Source of the DNA: an uncultured Collinsella sp.
GTDB lineage: Bacteria; Actinomycetota; Coriobacteriia; Coriobacteriales; Coriobacteriaceae
Direction of reading: 5' to 3'
DNA length: 12,302 nt
NCBI GenBank assembly: GCA_958447915.1
Contig: CAUDCB010000048.1
Span: 1-12,302 of the forward strand
This document shows, piece by piece, positions 6,884 through 12,302 of the stretch. Within the stretch, counting starts at the first letter, position 1, and every line of letters starts with the position of its first letter. The notes beneath the pieces are model-generated. The model searched no databases, was not told the origin of the DNA, and worked only from the letters and a program-made list of their open reading frames with translations. Made by a program: the position numbers and the translations under genes.

Positions 6884-6910
6884 CGCTGTGTTGCGGCAAT
6901 ACAGTCAAGC
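6884..6910 (-). promoter_or_regulatory. Dyad element upstream of the permease gene
   Basis: On the minus strand TTGACT (6908-6903) is followed by a partial dyad CTGTAT-N7-ACACAG. The 27-base stretch matches the element before the fusion gene (8024-8050) at 21 positions, including the -35-like hexamer region. With a 19-base spacer the -10 position reads CAACGT, a poor match, as is usual for activator-dependent MerR-type promoters. Proposed operator/promoter; the binding protein is unknown, with MerR at 2132-3001 the nearest candidate. Confidence 0.5.
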
Positions 6911-6942
6911 GGGATTTTTGGATGAGAAGCAATCCTCTGGGC

Positions 6943-7009
6943 AAAAACCGTCACAACATTCGACGCTTTTCCTCGATTTCGAGATTTTCATCGAATGTTG
7001 TGACGGTTT
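6943..7009 (-). terminator. Repeat-borne hairpin with T tract after the fusion gene
   Basis: On the minus strand the perfect 19-bp stem ends in GGTTTTTG, 27 bases past the fusion-gene stop. It has the form of an intrinsic terminator apart from its long loop, which carries its own five-pair stem. Confidence 0.5.
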
Positions 7010-7041
7010 GGATATGGCAAAGGGACTGTCTTTTTTCACAT
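6945..7041. repeat. Composite palindromic repeat, copy B
   Basis: The second copy of the element at 2022-2137. Positions 6945-7009 form a perfect 19-bp inverted repeat with the same 27-base loop. The middle GCGGCA hairpin of copy A is absent. The third part (7014-7041) is degenerate, keeping GCAAAGGGACTGTC and TTTTTTCACAT. Its right end contributes the ATG-TGA end of the fusion gene, exactly as copy A does for merR, so both copies sit in the same orientation at the 3' end of a minus-strand gene. Confidence 0.88.
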
Positions 7042-7983
7042 AGCGAGGGCTGCGCGGATGGAGGGGACCTCCAGAGCCTCGCGGAGCCAGGGGGCCAGCT
7101 GCTCGGGGTGACCCTGCAGGTAGCCTTTGAGCTCGGACGGGGCCACGCGACGCACCTCCGAGATCTCCTCTTGGTTGATATGCAGCTCGCCCGGCTCAAC
7201 ATGGGCTGCGAACACCTCGCACCATTCGCACTCGCAGCGGCCGTCGCCGTGGTCCTCGCGGTACACCACGTGTCCGAGGTGCTTAAGCTCGGCGGGCTCA
7301 CGCGCGAGGCCAAGCTCTTCGTTGATGCGACGCGCCGTGGCGGCCGCGACGTCTTCCCCGGGGAGTGGATGGCCGGCGCAGCTATCGGCCAGCACCCCGC
7401 CCCACAGTCGTTTGAGCGGACTGCGGCGACAGAGCAGCAGGCGCGCGTCTTCGCCCTGGCCCTCGACCAGAAGCGTCAGAAATGCCTGATGCAAGACGCC
7501 CTCGCCGGTATGGGCCTCGATGCGATCGACGGGGCCAAGCGTCTCGCCGGTCGCGGCATCGACCGCTACGACCTCGGCGCCCGCGCCGCCCTCATCCCAG
7601 CCGGCGCGCAGAATGCGGGCTGCGGCCTCCTCGAGCGCGGCGATGAGCTCTTTGGTGGTGTCGAGCACGCGCTGCAGGTCGTCCCCGCTCGCCTGCTCCA
7701 CATGAAAACCTGTGCTTGCAACGACCGGCGCGCCAAAGCGCGTGGCCAGCGCCGCCGCGATATCGTGCGCCGGGATCTCATCTCGATGGCACGGAACGGC
7801 CAGGATGCTCACCGTCGCCGTACGGCCGGGCTCGGGGCGCGGAATGGCCTGCGCCGAAGCGCCCAGGTGCGCGAACTCCGGCGAGCAGGCGTACACCGCC
7901 ATGCCTCGCGGCGTCACCGTCAGCTGGGCCTCGAGCGCAAACTTGCCCTCGCCCACTGCAACCTTTGTCGTGTGCATACCCAT
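7036..7983 (-). CDS. LpdD-like domain fused to an IDI-type Nudix domain
   Basis: A 315-residue two-domain protein. Residues about 5-118 resemble the LpdD-like domain associated with prenylated-flavin decarboxylases: a beta-rich start (GEGKFALEAQLTV), the PEFAHLGA turn (35-42), TVSILAVPCHRDE (57-69) and the GFHVEQASGDDL stretch (92-103) before a helix. Residues about 137-303 match type 1 isopentenyl-diphosphate isomerase: EAHTGEGVLHQAF (156-168), LCRRSPLKRLWGGVLADSCAGHP (His205), EELG (222-225) and CECEWCEVFAA (250-260). Metal ligands His158, His165, His205, Glu251 and the catalytic Glu253 are present, but the isomerase cysteine (Cys67 in E. coli) aligns with Ala203, Cys202 being one residue off. 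Likely roles are making or releasing the prenyl donor for UbiX, as isomerase or as diphosphatase. The ATG at 7983 has AGGAG five bases upstream; a longer reading to 8157 crosses the dyad element. The gene ends inside repeat copy B. Confidence 0.85.
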   Translation of the reverse strand: MGMHTTKVAVGEGKFALEAQLTVTPRGMAVYACSPEFAHLGASAQAIPRPEPGRTATVSILAVPCHRDEIPAHDIAAALATRFGAPVVASTGFHVEQASGDDLQRVLDTTKELIAALEEAAARILRAGWDEGGAGAEVVAVDAATGETLGPVDRIEAHTGEGVLHQAFLTLLVEGQGEDARLLLCRRSPLKRLWGGVLADSCAGHPLPGEDVAAATARRINEELGLAREPAELKHLGHVVYREDHGDGRCECEWCEVFAAHVEPGELHINQEEISEVRRVAPSELKGYLQGHPEQLAPWLREALEVPSIRAALAM

Positions 7984-8023
7984 GGGATCTCCTGTCGCCC
8001 GCGATGTACCTGAGACCATCTTC

Positions 8024-8050
8024 GCCTGTATTGCGACTATACAGGCAAGC
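8024..8050 (-). promoter_or_regulatory. Dyad element upstream of the LpdD-Nudix gene
   Basis: A perfect 8-bp inverted repeat, GCCTGTAT-N7-ATACAGGC (8024-8046), lies about 40 bases before the start codon. On the minus strand TTGCCT (8048-8043) overlaps its first arm, and GAAGAT stands 19 bases further as a possible -10. A dyad inside a 19-base spacer is the layout of MerR-family operators. It matches 6884-6910 at 21 of 27 bases. Confidence 0.6.
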
Positions 8051-8053
8051 GCA

Positions 8054-8087
8054 GCCTGCGACAAAGGGGGCAGGCACCTGACACATT
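8054..8087. repeat. REP-like fragment in the divergent gap
   Basis: GCCTGC and GCAGGC arms surround GACAAAGGGG, followed by a GCACCTGACACATT tail. The GACAAAGGG...ACAT pattern recalls the third stem-loop of the composite repeat (2107-2137) but is not the same sequence. It may be a related extragenic element or a weak bidirectional hairpin. Confidence 0.35.
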
Positions 8088-8101
8088 CTGTTAGAGTTGC
8101 A

Positions 8102-8114
8102 GGGATTGAATCCC
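8102..8114. promoter_or_regulatory. Short palindrome upstream of the MFS gene
   Basis: GGGATT-G-AATCCC lies 30 bases before the chosen MFS start. It could be an operator half-site pair; the sequence alone does not show more. I find no convincing -35/-10 pair beside it. Confidence 0.2.
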
Positions 8115-8144
8115 GCTTATTCATGCGACATTGGAGTGACAACC

Positions 8145-9374
8145 TTGACCGCCGCAACCACGCCTAAAAGTAAGTCAACCGCCGCCGCGCTCTCCCCCGC
8201 GCGCACCAAGCTCTGCCTGGCGCTGCTCGTGCTGTTGGGATTCTCGCTCGGCTGCTCCGAGTTCGTGGTCATCGGTATCGAAAGCGACTTGGCAACGGAA
8301 CTCGGCGTATCACTTGCCACTGCGGGCCAGCTCATCAGCGTGTTTGCGCTGGTCTACGCTATCGCCACGCCGGTGCTCGCGCTCAGCACGGGGCGGTTCC
8401 GCCGCTACCAGCTGCTCGTGTGCTACAGCATTGTCTTTGTGCTCGGCAACCTGGTCATGGCGTTGGCGCCCAACTTCCAGGTACTGTTTATCTCGCGCAT
8501 TGTCCTGGGCTCTGTCTCGGGCGCACTGCTCGCCGCGGGCGTGACGTACATCCCCGAGCTGCTGTCCCCGCAGCAAACTTCGCTTGCCATCTCGGTGGTA
8601 TATGGTGCGTTTTCCGTGGCAATGGTCTTTGTCACTTCGATTGGCAAGTTCGTGGCCGACACGCTCGACTGGCACGTGGCCATGTACGGCACGCTGACCT
8701 TTGCCGTTCTGATCTGCGGAGCGCTCGTGGCGTTTATGCCGCGCGCTGGGCAAACCGACGAGCCTGCCACCTTTCGCGAGCAGGCGGGTCTGCTGCGCGA
8801 GCCGAGCATCATCACCGGCATGCTCATCTTTTTGTTTGGCGTAGGCTCGGTCTATGTGTTCTACGGCTACGTGACGCCTTATCTTGAGCAGGTGCTGGGT
8901 ATGGGCACCGTTCAGGCGAGCACCACGCTTATGGCCTACGGCGTGTTCTGCCTGATCTCGAACATCCTGGGCGGATGGATCGACGCGCGCTTTGGCATGA
9001 AGGCGCTGCTCGTGACGTTTGTGCTGCAGGCCGCGGCGTTACTCGGGCTGTTTGCCGTGGGCGGCACCATGCCGCTCGCGCTGGTCTTTGTCTTTAGCTT
9101 GGCGCTGCTCATGTACCTGTTCTCGGTGTCATGCATCACGCACTTTATGGACGTGGCTCGCAGCCGCCATCCCAAATCGATGGTGCTCGCGAGTTCGGTT
9201 GAGCCCATGGCGTTTAACGTCGGCATCTCGTTTGGCACCGCAGTGGGCGGCGCCGTGGTAAGCAGCATTGGCATTGCGTACGTGGGCGCCGTGGGCGCCG
9301 CGTTCTCGCTTGTGGCCTGGGCGCTTACGCTGGTGACGATTAAGTTGGCTCGCTGGGAGCGCCACCGCTGGTAG
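8145..9374 (+). CDS. MFS transporter, DHA1-type (AraJ/YdhP-like)
   Basis: A 409-residue major facilitator superfamily transporter with 12 predicted membrane segments (first at about 23-45, last at about 379-400), probably a proton-driven efflux pump. The first segment and following loop (GFSLGCSEFVVIGI, TAGQLISVFALVYAIATPVLA) match the AraJ/YdhP/Bcr-like group of drug or sugar exporters. The motif A loop is degenerate (STGRFRRYQ, 81-89). The start is probably TTG at 8145, with GGAG eight bases upstream; a GTG at 8136 lacks a ribosome site and a TTG at 8097 would add an unlikely 16 residues. It is divergent from the LpdD-Nudix gene, with 161 bp between. Export of a decarboxylation product is possible from the position but not shown; it could equally be an unrelated drug exporter. 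Confidence 0.88.
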   Translation: MTAATTPKSKSTAAALSPARTKLCLALLVLLGFSLGCSEFVVIGIESDLATELGVSLATAGQLISVFALVYAIATPVLALSTGRFRRYQLLVCYSIVFVLGNLVMALAPNFQVLFISRIVLGSVSGALLAAGVTYIPELLSPQQTSLAISVVYGAFSVAMVFVTSIGKFVADTLDWHVAMYGTLTFAVLICGALVAFMPRAGQTDEPATFREQAGLLREPSIITGMLIFLFGVGSVYVFYGYVTPYLEQVLGMGTVQASTTLMAYGVFCLISNILGGWIDARFGMKALLVTFVLQAAALLGLFAVGGTMPLALVFVFSLALLMYLFSVSCITHFMDVARSRHPKSMVLASSVEPMAFNVGISFGTAVGGAVVSSIGIAYVGAVGAAFSLVAWALTLVTIKLARWERHRW

Positions 9375-9526
9375 CGCAATTGCAGCCAAAAGCCGCAGCA
9401 CCGCCCACCATCTTTTGACCGCCTGGCGCTCGCTCCTGCAGCCATGCAACACGTCGTCTGCTGCCCAAGTCAGCATCTTTCCCGGCGCTATTTAACCACG
9501 CAAAACGCATCCTGTTAAGATTATCG

Positions 9527-9560
9527 CTATCGTTTTTCGCAATCTGAAAATCGATAGAAT
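9527..9560 (+). promoter_or_regulatory. Operator-like inverted repeat and -10 box before the GH4-PTS operon
   Basis: CTATCGTTTTTC (9527-9538) and GAAAATCGATAG (9546-9557) form an inverted repeat with one mismatch and a seven-base spacer. It overlaps TAGAAT (9555-9560), one mismatch from a -10 box, about 57 bases before the GH4 ATG. Such a position suits a repressor of a sugar operon (RpiR, GntR or LacI type), but no such gene is in the window. The remaining 243-bp gap (9375-9617) shows no gene and no clear terminator for the MFS gene. Confidence 0.5.
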
Positions 9561-9617
9561 CGCAGGTAAAGCTTTCGTAGTCTGAAATGGTCAATCCACA
9601 CGAAAGGGGTTTACCAC

Positions 9618-10943
9618 ATGGACAAGAAAGCAGTTGTAATCGCCGGGGCCGGCAGCACCCACACTCCCGGCATCATCCAGAGCCTATTGCAGAAGAAAAA
9701 CGAATTACCGCTGCGCAAACTCGCCCTGTACGACATCGACGAGAAGCGCATGCATCTCGTCTACGACATCATGAAGCAGTTCATCGAGCAGGAAGCTCCT
9801 GACATCGAAGTTGTCGTGACGACCGATCCCGAAAAGGCATTCACCGATGTCGACTTCGTCTTCGCGCAAATCCGCCAGGGTGGCCTTCAGATGCGTCGCC
9901 AGGACGAGCGCATCCCTCTCAAGTACGGTTGCGTGGGACAGGAAACCTGCGGCGCCGGCGGTTCGATCTCCTATGGCATCAGGTCCATCCCCGGCGTCTT
10001 CGACCTCGTACGCTACGCCAAGAAATACAGTCCAGACGCCTGGATCCTCAACTATTCCAACCCCGCCGCAGTTGTCGCCGAGGCCACACGTCGCGAGTTT
10101 GACAACGACCATATCCTTAACATCTGCGATATGCCCACGGCCATCTTGCTCTCGTACTCTAAGATGCTCGGACTTCCCAGCTGGCGCGATATCGACCCCA
10201 TGTATTTTGGACTCAATCACTTTGGCTGGTTTACCAAAATTTACGACAAGCAGGGGCGCGATCGTCTGCCGGAGCTCCGTCAGATGATTCTCGAGCACGG
10301 CATGGCCGTGAGCGACAAGCATCACAAGGACAAGGACTGGATGCACACCTGGGGTCAATACGTCAAGATTGTGAAGGACTATCCCGAGTATCTGCCCAAC
10401 AGCTACCTGCAGTACTACCTGTACTCCAAAGACATGGCAGATGACATGGACCCCAACTGGACGCGCGCCGACAACGTCATCAACGGACGCGAGAAGGAGA
10501 TGTTTGCCGAGCACGACAAGTACCTGGCAGATCCCGCCAATTACAAGAGCCCCGTACAGAGCTTCACGGTCTTTGGCGACTTTATCGTCGACGCAGCCGC
10601 CTCTATCGCCTACAACAAGTGCGAACGTTATCTCGTAATCGTCGAGAATAATGGCGCCATCCCCAATCTGCCCGACGACGCCATGGTCGAGGTCCCTGCC
10701 TACCTGCGCTCTTGGGGCCCCGAACCCATCAGCCAGCCTGCTATCCCCACCTTCTACAAGGGGCTTATCGAAGAGCAGAATGCCAGTGAGAAGCTCGCCG
10801 TCGACGCATATTACGAGCATTCCTACCAGAAGGCGCTCGAAGCCATCGCAATCAACAAGACCGTCCCTTCGACTACCGTCGCGCGCCAAATCCTTGACGA
10901 CCTGATCGAAGCAAACGGCGATTATTGGCCGACCCTGTCCTAA
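9618..10943 (+). CDS. GH4 6-phospho-alpha-glucosidase (maltose-6'-phosphate glucosidase, GlvA-like)
   Basis: A 441-residue family 4 glycosidase that hydrolyses 6-phosphorylated alpha-glucosides in the cytoplasm by the NAD+- and Mn2+-dependent redox/elimination mechanism of this family. It shows the dinucleotide-binding GAGSTHTPG (10-18), the substrate/metal segment VGQETCGAGG (106-115), NYSNPAA (145-151), CDMP (170-173) with the Mn ligand Cys170 and Asp171, LNHFGW (199-204) with His201, NSYLQYYL (261-268) with Tyr263 as the expected base, and VENNGAI (342-348). CDMP rather than CN(V/I)P marks the alpha-glucoside group. The length equals GlvA of Bacillus subtilis. The ATG has AAAGGGG eight bases upstream. 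The PTS gene begins 24 bp after its stop, so one transcript is likely, driven from the region at 9527-9560. Confidence 0.95.
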   Translation: MDKKAVVIAGAGSTHTPGIIQSLLQKKNELPLRKLALYDIDEKRMHLVYDIMKQFIEQEAPDIEVVVTTDPEKAFTDVDFVFAQIRQGGLQMRRQDERIPLKYGCVGQETCGAGGSISYGIRSIPGVFDLVRYAKKYSPDAWILNYSNPAAVVAEATRREFDNDHILNICDMPTAILLSYSKMLGLPSWRDIDPMYFGLNHFGWFTKIYDKQGRDRLPELRQMILEHGMAVSDKHHKDKDWMHTWGQYVKIVKDYPEYLPNSYLQYYLYSKDMADDMDPNWTRADNVINGREKEMFAEHDKYLADPANYKSPVQSFTVFGDFIVDAAASIAYNKCERYLVIVENNGAIPNLPDDAMVEVPAYLRSWGPEPISQPAIPTFYKGLIEEQNASEKLAVDAYYEHSYQKALEAIAINKTVPSTTVARQILDDLIEANGDYWPTLS

Positions 10944-10967
10944 CTCCCCGCGCATCGAAGGAACATC

Positions 10968-12302
10968 ATGAAAGAAAGCAAGCTCTACAGCGAGTTCCAG
11001 AGACTCGGCAAGGTGCTCATGGCGCCGGTCCTCCTCCTGCCCGTTTCCGGCATTTTGGTCGGTCTGGGCTCCGCCCTTTCCAATGCTAACCTCATCTCGC
11101 TCTGTCCGTTTTTGGGCACCGAGCCGATGGTAATCTTTAGCACACTCATCAAAGCAGCCGGCAACGTTATCAATGGTAACATCTCGGTTCTCTTTGCGAT
11201 TTGCATCGCCTACGGTTACGCCAAGGCCGAGAAGGCGACCGCCGCGCTCTCAGGCTTCATCGGCTACATGACCATGAACACGATCATGGGTCAGCTGCTT
11301 ATCCTGCTGGGCACCATCGACCCCGCCAACCTGCAGACCGGTCAGAACGCCATCCTGGGCGTAACCACACTCGACACCGGCGTATTCGGCGGCATCATCA
11401 TCGGCTTGGTAGTTGCGTGGATCCACAACCGATTCTATAAGGTGCAGCTTCCGCCGGTGCTCGGCATCTTCAACGGCACACGCTGTGTCCCCGCCCTCAC
11501 CGTCGTTTTCGCAAGCCTAGTGGGCGCTGCGCTCGCCCTCGTGTTTCCGTTTGTGCAAACCGGCCTAAAGGCCGCCTCGACACTCATCGATTCCACCGGG
11601 GTGTTTGGCGCGTTCATCTATGGCTTCTCCGAGCGCATGCTTCTGCCCTTCGGCCTGCATCATTTCATCTACCTGCCGTTTTTCTTCACTTCTCTGGGCG
11701 GTAGCATCCAGGTTGACGGCCAGACCGTCGAGGGTGCTGTCAACATCTACAACACCATGCTCAACACGCCCGGCATGATGTACGACATCGACATCTCAAA
11801 ATACGTCATGAACGGCAAGGTGCTGTTCGCCATGTGCGGCCTGCCCGCGGCGGCCCTCGCCATCTACCACTGTGCCCGTCCCGAGAATAAAAAGAAGGTC
11901 GGCTCCCTCATGATCGCCGCCGTTATCCCGGCCGCCATCATGGGCATAACCGAACCGCTCGAGTACTCCTTCCTCTTTGTAGCGCCCGTACTCTATGTGG
12001 TCCACGCCCTGCTGTGCGGCATCGCGTATGTACTCACCTACCTGGTACAGTTCAATGTGCCCGGGCCTTCCGCCTTCGGCGGGCCGCTCCTCTCGTGGAT
12101 CTTCAACGGCATCATGAACGCCGATAAAGGCTCCAACTGGTTCTGGCTTATTCCGCTCGGCATCGCTTACTTCGGGATCTATTACGTGCTGTTCCGCACC
12201 TTTATCAAGAAATTTGACCTCAAAACCCCGGGCCGCGAGGATGATGACACGCAGGCAGCGGATGACACGTCGGCCATCGACTCCAAAGCACCTGTCCAGG
12301 TA
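10968..12302 (+). CDS. PTS alpha-glucoside transporter, EIIC part (3' end outside the window)
   Basis: An open frame of 445 codons with no stop before the window edge. It encodes the membrane permease domain of a glucose-family PTS enzyme II for maltose-type alpha-glucosides (MalP/GlvC/AglA-like), which transports and phosphorylates the sugar; the product would be the substrate of the adjacent GH4 enzyme. About ten hydrophobic segments span residues 15-410. Family marks are GFSERMLLPFGLHHF (219-233) and the strongly conserved GITEPLEYSFLF (326-337) with Glu329. Residues 415-445 form an acidic Asp/Thr/Ala-rich linker, after which an EIIB domain with its phosphorylated cysteine is expected but not visible. 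The ATG has AAGGA upstream at a five- to six-base distance. It is translationally close to the GH4 gene (24-bp gap). No EIIA domain is seen here. Confidence 0.93.
   Translation, partial: MKESKLYSEFQRLGKVLMAPVLLLPVSGILVGLGSALSNANLISLCPFLGTEPMVIFSTLIKAAGNVINGNISVLFAICIAYGYAKAEKATAALSGFIGYMTMNTIMGQLLILLGTIDPANLQTGQNAILGVTTLDTGVFGGIIIGLVVAWIHNRFYKVQLPPVLGIFNGTRCVPALTVVFASLVGAALALVFPFVQTGLKAASTLIDSTGVFGAFIYGFSERMLLPFGLHHFIYLPFFFTSLGGSIQVDGQTVEGAVNIYNTMLNTPGMMYDIDISKYVMNGKVLFAMCGLPAAALAIYHCARPENKKKVGSLMIAAVIPAAIMGITEPLEYSFLFVAPVLYVVHALLCGIAYVLTYLVQFNVPGPSAFGGPLLSWIFNGIMNADKGSNWFWLIPLGIAYFGIYYVLFRTFIKKFDLKTPGREDDDTQAADDTSAIDSKAPVQV

Noticed and set aside
7984..8157. N-terminal extension of the LpdD-Nudix protein to 8157
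   Set aside because: It would translate through the dyad element and lacks family similarity, while the ATG at 7983 has AGGAG at the right distance.
9375..9526. Terminator for the MFS gene
   Set aside because: I looked for a stem followed by a T tract after the stop at 9374 and found only a GGCGGT-type direct repeat (minus-strand reading) and short palindromes such as GCAATTGC.

Overview
The window looks like a piece of a high-GC Actinomycetota chromosome, most likely a gut coriobacterium of the Collinsella/Olsenella type. This is inferred from GC-rich third positions combined with clear Shine-Dalgarno sites, use of a TTG start, the LpdC-like UbiD decarboxylase locus, a GH4/PTS pair and the style of the intergenic repeats. 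No rRNA, tRNA, CRISPR array or transposase gene is visible.

Left part (1-3001, all minus strand): an aldose 1-epimerase-like gene (88-981), preceded in transcription by a gene for a single-pass membrane protein with a long acidic N-terminus (1061-1936). Then comes a composite palindromic repeat (2022-2137) and a MerR-family regulator with a GyrI/BmrR-like effector domain (2132-3001).

Centre (3030-8050, all minus strand): a locus for decarboxylation of a phenolic or aromatic acid. In transcription order it reads: a two-domain protein fusing an LpdD-like domain to an isopentenyl-diphosphate-isomerase-type Nudix domain (7983-7036); a second copy of the composite repeat; a SLC13/DASS-like carboxylate permease (6793-5336); a UbiD-family decarboxylase very close to the gallate decarboxylase LpdC (5192-3705); the flavin prenyltransferase UbiX (3671-3093); an intrinsic terminator; and merR. 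UbiX makes prenylated FMN, UbiD uses it, the permease probably brings in the acid or exchanges it, and the fusion protein probably supplies the prenyl donor and/or helps cofactor handling. A 27-bp dyad element occurs upstream of both the fusion gene and the permease gene (21 of 27 positions identical), which suggests one regulon, possibly run by the neighbouring MerR protein.

Right part (8145-12302, plus strand): a DHA1-type MFS transporter (8145-9374), a 243-bp gap holding a 31-bp operator-like inverted repeat, then a GH4 6-phospho-alpha-glucosidase (9618-10943) and the EIIC part of an alpha-glucoside PTS permease (10968 to the window edge, incomplete). These last two form an operon for uptake and hydrolysis of maltose-type disaccharides.

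The most interesting points are the LpdD-Nudix fusion, whose IDI-like domain keeps the metal ligands but seems to have lost the isomerase cysteine; the shared dyad element; and the two-copy repeat that supplies the stop codon of the gene it abuts and can fold as a terminator.
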